DNA of 64,000 nucleotides, taken from assembly GCA_964035575.1 (NCBI GenBank), contig OZ037920.1:682001-746000 (forward strand), written 5' to 3'. Of the stretch, positions 20,801 to 29,924 are shown one piece after another. This DNA comes from Rhynchopus sp. YZ270_cl-10 (lineage: Eukaryota > Euglenozoa > Diplonemea > Diplonemida > Diplonemidae). The stretch's first letter is position 1, and every line of letters starts with the position of its first letter. A program made the translations under genes and the position numbers. The notes under the pieces were generated by a model that saw only the letters and a program-made list of their open reading frames with translations, ran no database searches and was not told where the DNA came from.

Positions 20801-22270
20801 TCCGCATTCAACATGCCCCCTCAGTCAGTGTTGAATGAACTAACGAAGGCAGTGGCGATGTGCTGCTGGGGCCCCACCTACCTTACCCGTTCAGTGGATG
20901 CATTGCTCACACTCTGCCTGAAGGCGCACATGGCACACCCCCTCTCGAGTGCAATATGCCGGACGTTCAGAACTTACGCTGCCAGTGTGGAACGCAACGA
21001 CGCCATACGCCAGAGGTGCATGAACATCAGAGAGAGATACGAGACCCTGGCCGCACGGGGTACACCTATGCATGCAGTTGGTCCAGTGGGGACGGTGCTT
21101 GCCGCCTCCCGCAGATGTGGCGTGAGTTGGGACCCTGAGATGAAGACAGTGACGTCTACGTCTGCAACCGCGAAGACTACCCCCATCATCGAGATAGACA
21201 AAGCCAAGAGGGCCCATGAAGTGCGAGTTCTGGCACGTACGGCGGTATGGGATGACCTACAGAGTAAACGCCCTACGTACGACGGCATCAACGACGGCAT
21301 TGACACCCGCGCCACCAATGCCCTGTGGCGCAATCTACAATACCACGACCCCCTCAAGGCTTTCCGGATGCGACGTGTTCTGTGTGGTGGAGTCCTCTTC
21401 TGCCATCCAGATGGGCTCAAGCGCAGTGGCCTGCCCGAGGCGGACTTCAGCGATAAATGCCCCTTATGCCTCGTCCAGGTTACATGCCACACACGCCACC
21501 TACTGTGGCACTGCAGCATAGTGCACACACCGGCATTCACTGCCCTACATGCGTCGGCCATCAGCCTCTACGGCAAGGGGCTTCCCACCTGCTTTGTGCT
21601 GCACGGCATTGTGCCCTCCAATGTGAGCAAGGTGACGGTGAAGGCGGTACAGTCTCTTCTCCTCGATGCCGTCACCACGATCGACACGACCCTCTCAAGT
21701 CCAGCGGATGTGGCCCCGGCTGTGCACCCTTGGAATCTCACATTTGCTGCCTCTAAACGGGATACCCCCTTCCGCACATATCTGACCAAGCTACAACCTA
21801 GTTTTTCCTCCACCTATAGGGAGGCGTTCACTTTGAAAGCTTTCCTGTGGTGGGTGATTACGCTCGAGTGGAGCAAAGAACCCCGCGACGTGTCGTGTGT
21901 CGAGCTCGCGGTCGACTTCGAATTGCGCACAAGGGTCTTCCTCGCCAAACAGACCTCTAATATCCGCGAGCGTGGGCGGGCCATGCAAAGGCTCATCGTC
22001 AAGGCTAACATGCGGGCTTTAACAGCGAAACTCCGCCGCGCCCCATTCCCTGGTGTGAAGAGGGATCGTGTGCACTCCCTCCGTTCCGTCGGCGCCCCGG
22101 CGCTCATCGGATTCAGCAGACGCCCAGTGTTGTGTGCTAAAACACGTGCTTTTCTTGAATCACTAAATCATGTTGTCCCCCCTTCCCGGTCAGGGTGGGG
22201 TAATGATTGTATACCTGCTTACAGCTTCCCTGTAAACCAAACACAAGCGCAACACTCCGGGGTTCGATAA
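17840..22270 (+). CDS. LINE ORF2: endonuclease and reverse transcriptase (open frame 1476 codons)
   Basis: This is the element's catalytic polyprotein for target-primed reverse transcription. The open frame follows the ORF1 stop directly and in the same frame. The first ATG (18248) lies inside the endonuclease domain, so an ATG start would lose catalytic residues. After a Ser-rich linker (about 17945-18090) the endonuclease shows LNCTSL, LQETKL, VNVYAPSG, GDLNTD, RIDYIL and PSHKSV (18130-18870). The reverse transcriptase (about 19890-20560) shows HGFRPKHST, LDFAKCFDR, NGILQGCPLS and FADDAYLL, a variant of YADD. Near 21459-21515 a CPLC...H...C motif resembles the terminal zinc knuckle of LINEs. 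No RNase H domain was seen. The TAA stop falls in the loop of a strong hairpin. Confidence 0.9.
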   Translation, partial: RSEKRDPESLAAHNYEQLPRECIETRPGPRHFPNQASSSSSSSSVASFSPRPFFPTSLSDTSSSSASSSSSSSSSSSSSSTDRSSSRTCCSDAENTLTITTLNCTSLQNYAHIIHDLQCDIICLQETKLTESKIFEMNDFFTTVWSPEWGPPMDGALVHGIRSPHIGERGGVATMLKRPGIMFLDTELTSSLKPSLRKRVVHTRVALGSGRLFLHVVNVYAPSGDTPRGTVASREELLHTVLVKFREALGNVPLIVCGDLNTDVERSPTLRKALANDWCDVALLGSTGDDGKPPATFTRKDSAGTRIDYILLNSVAAHAIHSCWTQSINCIPSHKSVNVRLCLSVFTESTLRYIIPKQMPELGLVANAETVGRNLLQQHNCAAALASGDIDDAWEAIALAGEEFLLLAAKAAGDTLSKGFCGRSKIPHPVLKPVCAPTRPASVGGSSPRQDQLAKFEYKLTDLIAKTESCPGGVMENPVRNAWGKVFRTAITLKLMRSEETTIPLSLERQIQILNSLLEKSKMLMNLEIRNTRLQREKQYTTKLKVDFSSERRKLTAWCMGKQGVPISALRGEDGVLTANHREMDKLLRDEWKSVFNLYDHDHPEPTLASFEQRFGSFVAHSPMSLDPLSGADLRRTLDKKGKRTDACGTDGWRSLELHAMPLCILDGFARVFNAIETNGVWPQALLTALVTLLPKGEDQSPLKLRPVTVTSAVYRLWACARLQAVQQWQEQWVHPSQHGFRPKHSTNDVLYDVFTQMEDALLGGEPLHGLALDFAKCFDRVPQGLTLDLVEKMGLHPRIMTPLRAMYAKLRRRFKLPSGVGEAYSVTNGILQGCPLSVVLINALMSVLTHCITAEVPEAFVRSFADDAYLLSRHSEASVGACLLRVEDFCRITGMRLNMAKTFAFSSLKNHKCKLKSEDNHRFRTTESLRSLGVMMYSSLRSKGRYNATVYQSAVRALSCLGATPLSFSQKVSIATSAILPSVLYESAFNMPPQSVLNELTKAVAMCCWGPTYLTRSVDALLTLCLKAHMAHPLSSAICRTFRTYAASVERNDAIRQRCMNIRERYETLAARGTPMHAVGPVGTVLAASRRCGVSWDPEMKTVTSTSATAKTTPIIEIDKAKRAHEVRVLARTAVWDDLQSKRPTYDGINDGIDTRATNALWRNLQYHDPLKAFRMRRVLCGGVLFCHPDGLKRSGLPEADFSDKCPLCLVQVTCHTRHLLWHCSIVHTPAFTALHASAISLYGKGLPTCFVLHGIVPSNVSKVTVKAVQSLLLDAVTTIDTTLSSPADVAPAVHPWNLTFAASKRDTPFRTYLTKLQPSFSSTYREAFTLKAFLWWVITLEWSKEPRDVSCVELAVDFELRTRVFLAKQTSNIRERGRAMQRLIVKANMRALTAKLRRAPFPGVKRDRVHSLRSVGAPALIGFSRRPVLCAKTRAFLESLNHVVPPSRSGWGNDCIPAYSFPVNQTQAQHSGVR

Positions 22271-22312
22271 CCCGCGGAGTGTCAGTGCCTGCGTCCCAGA
22301 GGCGTTTGCACT
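22253..22312 (+). other. Paired hairpins at the LINE 3' end
   Basis: Hairpin 1 pairs CACTCCG (22253-22259) with CGGAGTG (22275-22281) and GGGTT with AACCC inside; its loop contains the ORF2 stop and a T-arm-like GGTTCGATAACC. Hairpin 2 pairs AGTGC (22284-22288) with GCACT (22308-22312) and GCGTC with GGCGT inside. Several LINE families use a 3' stem-loop as the template signal for their reverse transcriptase; this role is inferred here. Confidence 0.65.
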
Positions 22313-22636
22313 ATCAACTTCATTTTTTTTTTTTTTGAAGCGTTTCACACACGCTCACATCATTGCACGAAGAGGTGTCACTGTCAATGAGAAGGATTTT
22401 GCATTTCTACTTCGGTTATCCCCTCCCGACACCGTACACTTACAGGGCTCGTGGTGCTGTGCATGGTGCTGCGAAGGTATCACCCGCAGGCGGTACGTCG
22501 CCCCACGCTACCAACACACCCGTTAGAACGGTTCTCCGCGATAAAAAAAGACGAAAATGTCAAAACCTAGCGTGTTTCCGCACGATACCATGGTGGGTTA
22601 CAAAGAGAGTAACCGTATGCTCATTCTCCACGTTTT

Positions 22637-25065
22637 CCTACAAAAGCATAGCTTAAAGGAGAAATCGTTCCTCCGATACGGTTGCCGATCAACTCTCTCT
22701 CTCCAACAGAGTAATTGAGCAATCAACGAAAAAAACCTTTTTCCCTTTTAGCCTATCAGAGTTACTCAAAAGCAAGGGTACATTTGTCGCACCCTCTTTG
22801 CTTTCTTTTCGTTTCATTTAAGAAAAGAAAGTATATGAAATAACTTTTCCCCTTTTAGTCTATCAAAGTTACTATTTTCATTTTAGGTGGACCGATTATG
22901 AGAGGCTTGGGATCATCTTATCAACCCCCTTTTTGTTTATATGTTGTGAACATATCCTCCACTAAACTTCACAGTGACGCTAGATGTAAAAAAACGCATT
23001 GAAAAAAAAAAGGAGAAAATGCAAGAAGACAGTACAGTGTGTGGTTGGGTGATATATCTACGTCATTGTGAGTTGCAGGCAAACAAAAGCAGGGTCTTAG
23101 GGTGTGATGTAAAAAAAACCGGTTTTGAAAGTTTCTTTTTTTTTCTGGAAATTTGCGGTTTCACCCTAATATACACCTGATTTTTACCCCGCGTATAGGC
23201 GCATATAGCGCGTAAAGGCTGGGAAAAATGGGTGTATACGGGCCTTTACGCGCCTATACGCGGGGTAAAAATCAGGTGGTAATATCCTGAACAAAAAGCA
23301 AACCAAACAAAACAAAAGAAAAGAAGAACGAACCCTTTGTGAAGGGTAGAACATACTGTTGTGTACTATCCACACAAAACGAAAACGTATTGCTTCTGAA
23401 GGGCATGACAACAAAATTTTTGCATATCTCTCACCCCCTTCTCCTCCTCCTTTTTTTTACCTCATAACAATGAAACCCTCGCCCTATTTTTTTTTTGAAC
23501 TGTCTTGTGGTTCTGAACTGTCCAAAAGTCAAAACCTGGGGGGGTCTCTCAACCCTCTATTTTTATTGTATTGGTACCCCAGAAATAAATACCAAGAACG
23601 CAACAACTACGCAAAATGGGGGGGTCGTCAGGAGCACACAAGTATGCATTCATTTTCGTTTCGTTAAGAAAAAGAATGTATATGAAATAATAGTATGCAC
23701 TTCGACTACTCATGCAGAATTCAGCTTCTGCCATTGAACTGCACTACACAGACCACCTTTCTTTTACCCCCCCCCCCCTCCCTTCAAACTCCTCTCAGTC
23801 TTTCCATATCTCTCCCCGTTCCCCCTCCGCCTCCACCTTACACGCTTCATTTATACTTGATAATAGTTTAAATTTAGTTTGCTCGCTTTCCTATGGAAGC
23901 ATCGTCACCACCGGACCTACCTTACCCACCTACCCCTGCCGGCTTCTGCGAAGCAATCGCTGAAGGGGATGTGTCTTGCATTGCGCTTTATATGGGAGAA
24001 GGGATGACGGTGGAAGGGACAGCGACGCATCGTCCTGTACATGCGGCATGTCGTGCGGCGAAGGGGGATATATTGAAGGAGTTGGTCCGTTTGGGTGCGG
24101 ATCTGCGTTCAAAGGATGCGATGGGTGGGACGGCGTACACTGCGTTGAAGGAGTCTTCGCCTAAAAGGGGTGATGAAGTCGAGGTGTGTCTGTTGCTGCT
24201 GTTGCAGGAGAATGTGGTGGGGGATGATGCCGATGTGATGATGTTCTGTCTAAGAAGGGACTTTGTGAACGGAGCTGCCTGGATGATGGAGGAGCGGGGC
24301 TTGAACGTCAACAGCAAAGATGCTAATGGACGGACCTGGCTGCACAAAGCGGCGAGGTTAGGGGCGACACGTGTGAGTGCTCTGTTTGTAGACAATGGGG
24401 CTGACCTTCGGGTCTGTGACAAAAGCCTAAAAAACGCGATGGATCACGCAATCCTCAACGACAATGCAGCAACGAGGAGATACATCATGACAGCGATAAG
24501 GGATGCTGGGGGTATAAAGACGCCGCCGACAGGGGTATGCTGTGGGGTTTTTTTTTGGGGGGGTGGACTGAACTGAACAAAATCGATATCTAATAATCTC
24601 TTCCACAAAGTCTGCAAACACTTCGCCATATTGTTCCTCTCTACGGAACCTCCGTGTGCTCCGCGTCACGGTGCAACTCCCGCACAACTCATGCGTAGCA
24701 TTGTACCATGGTACACTGTCGCGAGCGGGCTGTTGTATTTCAAGTGAATCTTTTTTTTTTTTTTTGAAGCGTTTCACACACGCTCACATCATTGCACGAA
24801 GAGGTGTCACTGTCAATGAGAAGGATTTTGCATTTCTACTTCGGTTATCCCCTCCCGACACCGTACACTTACAGGGCTCGTGGTGCTGTGCATGGTGCTG
24901 CGAAGGTATCACCCGCAGGCGGTACGTCGCCCCACGCTACCAACACACCCGTTAGAACGGTTCTCCGCGATAAAAAAAGACGAAAATGTCAAAACCTAGC
25001 GTGTTTCCGCACGATACCATGGTGGGTTACAAAGAGAGTAACCGTATGCTCATTCTCCACGTTTT
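22637..25065 (+). repeat. Array unit 3
   Basis: Full unit of 2429 bp with a foldback element (23173-23279) and an ankyrin gene (23893-24576). No interruption is seen. Confidence 0.93.
23893..24576 (+). CDS. Ankyrin-repeat protein, array copy 3
   Basis: Protein identical to copy 1 (227 aa). Confidence 0.75.
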   Translation: MEASSPPDLPYPPTPAGFCEAIAEGDVSCIALYMGEGMTVEGTATHRPVHAACRAAKGDILKELVRLGADLRSKDAMGGTAYTALKESSPKRGDEVEVCLLLLLQENVVGDDADVMMFCLRRDFVNGAAWMMEERGLNVNSKDANGRTWLHKAARLGATRVSALFVDNGADLRVCDKSLKNAMDHAILNDNAATRRYIMTAIRDAGGIKTPPTGVCCGVFFWGGGLN

Positions 25066-27494
25066 CCTACAAAAGCATAGCTTAAAGGAGAAATCGTTCC
25101 TCCGATACGGTTGCCGATCAACTCTCTCTCTCCAACAGAGTAATTGAGCAATCAACGAAAAAAACCTTTTTCCCTTTTAGCCTATCAGAGTTACTCAAAA
25201 GCAAGGGTACATTTGTCGCACCCTCTTTGCTTTCTTTTCGTTTCATTTAAGAAAAGAAAGTATATGAAATAACTTTTCCCCTTTTAGTCTATCAAAGTTA
25301 CTATTTTCATTTTAGGTGGACCGATTATGAGAGGCTTGGGATCATCTTATCAACCCCCTTTTTGTTTATATGTTGTGAACATATCCTCCACTAAACTTCA
25401 CAGTGACGCTAGATGTAAAAAAACGCATTGAAAAAAAAAAGGAGAAAATGCAAGAAGACAGTACAGTGTGTGGTTGGGTGATATATCTACGTCATTGTGA
25501 GTTGCAGGCAAACAAAAGCAGGGTCTTAGGGTGTGATGTAAAAAAAACCGGTTTTGAAAGTTTCTTTTTTTTTCTGGAAATTTGCGGTTTCACCCTAATA
25601 TACACCTGATTTTTACCCCGCGTATAGGCGCATATAGCGCGTAAAGGCTGGGAAAAATGGGTGTATACGGGCCTTTACGCGCCTATACGCGGGGTAAAAA
25701 TCAGGTGGTAATATCCTGAACAAAAAGCAAACCAAACAAAACAAAAGAAAAGAAGAACGAACCCTTTGTGAAGGGTAGAACATACTGTTGTGTACTATCC
25801 ACACAAAACGAAAACGTATTGCTTCTGAAGGGCATGACAACAAAATTTTTGCATATCTCTCACCCCCTTCTCCTCCTCCTTTTTTTTACCTCATAACAAT
25901 GAAACCCTCGCCCTATTTTTTTTTTGAACTGTCTTGTGGTTCTGAACTGTCCAAAAGTCAAAACCTGGGGGGGTCTCTCAACCCTCTATTTTTATTGTAT
26001 TGGTACCCCAGAAATAAATACCAAGAACGCAACAACTACGCAAAATGGGGGGGTCGTCAGGAGCACACAAGTATGCATTCATTTTCGTTTCGTTAAGAAA
26101 AAGAATGTATATGAAATAATAGTATGCACTTCGACTACTCATGCAGAATTCAGCTTCTGCCATTGAACTGCACTACACAGACCACCTTTCTTTTACCCCC
26201 CCCCCCCTCCCTTCAAACTCCTCTCAGTCTTTCCATATCTCTCCCCGTTCCCCCTCCGCCTCCACCTTACACGCTTCATTTATACTTGATAATAGTTTAA
26301 ATTTAGTTTGCTCGCTTTCCTATGGAAGCATCGTCACCACCGGACCTACCTTACCCACCTACCCCTGCCGGCTTCTGCGAAGCAATCGCTGAAGGGGATG
26401 TGTCTTGCATTGCGCTTTATATGGGAGAAGGGATGACGGTGGAAGGGACAGCGACGCATCGTCCTGTACATGCGGCATGTCGTGCGGCGAAGGGGGATAT
26501 ATTGAAGGAGTTGGTCCGTTTGGGTGCGGATCTGCGTTCAAAGGATGCGATGGGTGGGACGGCGTACACTGCGTTGAAGGAGTCTTCGCCTAAAAGGGGT
26601 GATGAAGTCGAGGTGTGTCTGTTGCTGCTGTTGCAGGAGAATGTGGTGGGGGATGATGCCGATGTGATGATGTTCTGTCTAAGAAGGGACTTTGTGAACG
26701 GAGCTGCCTGGATGATGGAGGAGCGGGGCTTGAACGTCAACAGCAAAGATGCTAATGGACGGACCTGGCTGCACAAAGCGGCGAGGTTAGGGGCGACACG
26801 TGTGAGTGCTCTGTTTGTAGACAATGGGGCTGACCTTCGGGTCTGTGACAAAAGCCTAAAAAACGCGATGGATCACGCAATCCTCAACGACAATGCAGCA
26901 ACGAGGAGATACATCATGACAGCGATAAGGGATGCTGGGGGTATAAAGACGCCGCCGACAGGGGTATGCTGTGGGGTTTTTTTTTGGGGGGGTGGACTGA
27001 ACTGAACAAAATCGATATCTAATAATCTCTTCCACAAAGTCTGCAAACACTTCGCCATATTGTTCCTCTCTACGGAACCTCCGTGTGCTCCGCGTCACGG
27101 TGCAACTCCCGCACAACTCATGCGTAGCATTGTACCATGGTACACTGTCGCGAGCGGGCTGTTGTATTTCAAGTGAATCTTTTTTTTTTTTTTTGAAGCG
27201 TTTCACACACGCTCACATCATTGCACGAAGAGGTGTCACTGTCAATGAGAAGGATTTTGCATTTCTACTTCGGTTATCCCCTCCCGACACCGTACACTTA
27301 CAGGGCTCGTGGTGCTGTGCATGGTGCTGCGAAGGTATCACCCGCAGGCGGTACGTCGCCCCACGCTACCAACACACCCGTTAGAACGGTTCTCCGCGAT
27401 AAAAAAAGACGAAAATGTCAAAACCTAGCGTGTTTCCGCACGATACCATGGTGGGTTACAAAGAGAGTAACCGTATGCTCATTCTCCACGTTTT
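25066..27494 (+). repeat. Array unit 4
   Basis: Full unit of 2429 bp with a foldback element (25602-25708) and an ankyrin gene (26322-27005). Confidence 0.93.
26322..27005 (+). CDS. Ankyrin-repeat protein, array copy 4
   Basis: Protein identical to copy 1 (227 aa). Confidence 0.75.
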   Translation: MEASSPPDLPYPPTPAGFCEAIAEGDVSCIALYMGEGMTVEGTATHRPVHAACRAAKGDILKELVRLGADLRSKDAMGGTAYTALKESSPKRGDEVEVCLLLLLQENVVGDDADVMMFCLRRDFVNGAAWMMEERGLNVNSKDANGRTWLHKAARLGATRVSALFVDNGADLRVCDKSLKNAMDHAILNDNAATRRYIMTAIRDAGGIKTPPTGVCCGVFFWGGGLN

Positions 27495-29924
27495 CCTACA
27501 AAAGCATAGCTTAAAGGAGAAATCGTTCCTCCGATACGGTTGCCGATCAACTCTCTCTCTCCAACAGAGTAATTGAGCAATCAACGAAAAAAACCTTTTT
27601 CCCTTTTAGCCTATCAGAGTTACTCAAAAGCAAGGGTACATTTGTCGCACCCTCTTTGCTTTCTTTTCGTTTCATTTAAGAAAAGAAAGTATATGAAATA
27701 ACTTTTCCCCTTTTAGTCTATCAAAGTTACTATTTTCATTTTAGGTGGACCGATTATGAGAGGCTTGGGATCATCTTATCAACCCCCTTTTTGTTTATAT
27801 GTTGTGAACATATCCTCCACTAAACTTCACAGTGACGCTAGATGTAAAAAAACGCATTGAAAAAAAAAAGGAGAAAATGCAAGAAGACAGTACAGTGTGT
27901 GGTTGGGTGATATATCTACGTCATTGTGAGTTGCAGGCAAACAAAAGCAGGGTCTTAGGGTGTGATGTAAAAAAAACCGGTTTTGAAAGTTTCTTTTTTT
28001 TTCTGGAAATTTGCGGTTTCACCCTAATATACACCTGATTTTTACCCCGCGTATAGGCGCATATAGCGCGTAAAGGCTGGGAAAAATGGGTGTATACGGG
28101 CCTTTACGCGCCTATACGCGGGGTAAAAATCAGGTGGTAATATCCTGAACAAAAAGCAAACCAAACAAAACAAAAGAAAAGAAGAACGAACCCTTTGTGA
28201 AGGGTAGAACATACTGTTGTGTACTATCCACACAAAACGAAAACGTATTGCTTCTGAAGGGCATGACAACAAAATTTTTGCATATCTCTCACCCCCTTCT
28301 CCTCCTCCTTTTTTTTACCTCATAACAATGAAACCCTCGCCCTATTTTTTTTTTGAACTGTCTTGTGGTTCTGAACTGTCCAAAAGTCAAAACCTGGGGG
28401 GGTCTCTCAACCCTCTATTTTTATTGTATTGGTACCCCAGAAATAAATACCAAGAACGCAACAACTACGCAAAATGGGGGGGTCGTCAGGAGCACACAAG
28501 TATGCATTCATTTTCGTTTCGTTAAGAAAAAGAATGTATATGAAATAATAGTATGCACTTCGACTACTCATGCAGAATTCAGCTTCTGCCATTGAACTGC
28601 ACTACACAGACCACCTTTCTTTTACCCCCCCCCCCCCTCCCTTCAAACTCCTCTCAGTCTTTCCATATCTCTCCCCGTTCCCCCTCCGCCTCCACCTTAC
28701 ACGCTTCATTTATACTTGATAATAGTTTAAATTTAGTTTGCTCGCTTTCCTATGGAAGCATCGTCACCACCGGACCTACCTTACCCACCTACCCCTGCCG
28801 GCTTCTGCGAAGCAATCGCTGAAGGGGATGTGTCTTGCATTGCGCTTTATATGGGAGAAGGGATGACGGTGGAAGGGACAGCGACGCATCGTCCTGTACA
28901 TGCGGCATGTCGTGCGGCGAAGGGGGATATATTGAAGGAGTTGGTCCGTTTGGGTGCGGATCTGCGTTCAAAGGATGCGATGGGTGGGACGGCGTACACT
29001 GCGTTGAAGGAGTCTTCGCCTAAAAGGGGTGATGAAGTCGAGGTGTGTCTGTTGCTGCTGTTGCAGGAGAATGTGGTGGGGGATGATGCCGATGTGATGA
29101 TGTTCTGTCTAAGAAGGGACTTTGTGAACGGAGCTGCCTGGATGATGGAGGAGCGGGGCTTGAACGTCAACAGCAAAGATGCTAATGGACGGACCTGGCT
29201 GCACAAAGCGGCGAGGTTAGGGGCGACACGTGTGAGTGCTCTGTTTGTAGACAATGGGGCTGACCTTCGGGTCTGTGACAAAAGCCTAAAAAACGCGATG
29301 GATCACGCAATCCTCAACGACAATGCAGCAACGAGGAGATACATCATGACAGCGATAAGGGATGCTGGGGGTATAAAGACGCCGCCGACAGGGGTATGCT
29401 GTGGGGTTTTTTTTTGGGGGGGTGGACTGAACTGAACAAAATCGATATCTAATAATCTCTTCCACAAAGTCTGCAAACACTTCGCCATATTGTTCCTCTC
29501 TACGGAACCTCCGTGTGCTCCGCGTCACGGTGCAACTCCCGCACAACTCATGCGTAGCATTGTACCATGGTACACTGTCGCGAGCGGGCTGTTGTATTTC
29601 AAGTGAATCTTTTTTTTTTTTTTTGAAGCGTTTCACACACGCTCACATCATTGCACGAAGAGGTGTCACTGTCAATGAGAAGGATTTTGCATTTCTACTT
29701 CGGTTATCCCCTCCCGACACCGTACACTTACAGGGCTCGTGGTGCTGTGCATGGTGCTGCGAAGGTATCACCCGCAGGCGGTACGTCGCCCCACGCTACC
29801 AACACACCCGTTAGAACGGTTCTCCGCGATAAAAAAAGACGAAAATGTCAAAACCTAGCGTGTTTCCGCACGATACCATGGTGGGTTACAAAGAGAGTAA
29901 CCGTATGCTCATTCTCCACGTTTT
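27495..29924 (+). repeat. Array unit 5
   Basis: Full unit of 2430 bp, one base longer through the C run near 28626. It has a foldback element (28031-28137) and an ankyrin gene (28752-29435). Confidence 0.93.
28752..29435 (+). CDS. Ankyrin-repeat protein, array copy 5
   Basis: Protein identical to copy 1 (227 aa). Confidence 0.75.
   Translation: MEASSPPDLPYPPTPAGFCEAIAEGDVSCIALYMGEGMTVEGTATHRPVHAACRAAKGDILKELVRLGADLRSKDAMGGTAYTALKESSPKRGDEVEVCLLLLLQENVVGDDADVMMFCLRRDFVNGAAWMMEERGLNVNSKDANGRTWLHKAARLGATRVSALFVDNGADLRVCDKSLKNAMDHAILNDNAATRRYIMTAIRDAGGIKTPPTGVCCGVFFWGGGLN

Larger units (their letters stand above)
15869..22322 (+). mobile_element. Complete APE-type LINE (non-LTR retrotransposon), 6.45 kb
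   Basis: The element has a short 5' leader, ORF1, ORF2 with AP-like endonuclease, reverse transcriptase and a C-terminal zinc-knuckle-like motif, and a structured 3' end. It sits in a T tract of array unit 2: nine T lie to the left and fourteen to the right, against fifteen in uninterrupted units. A T-run duplication or a T-rich tail is therefore likely. Both long ORFs are open, so it looks young and whole. The leader contains a repeated TTCATTGGT (about 15867 and 15910). The clade is not assigned. Confidence 0.92.
13746..22636 (+). repeat. Array unit 2, split by the LINE
   Basis: Left part 13746-15868 holds a stem-loop variant (13995-14034), a foldback element (14282-14388) and an ankyrin gene (15002-15685). 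The LINE enters the T run that follows CAAGTGAATC. The right part resumes at about 22323 with the rest of the T run and GAAGCG. Apart from the insertion the unit matches units 3-7. Confidence 0.9.

Noticed and set aside
22250-22285. tRNA gene at the LINE 3' end
   Set aside because: Only a T-arm-like sequence is present; no acceptor, D or anticodon arms.
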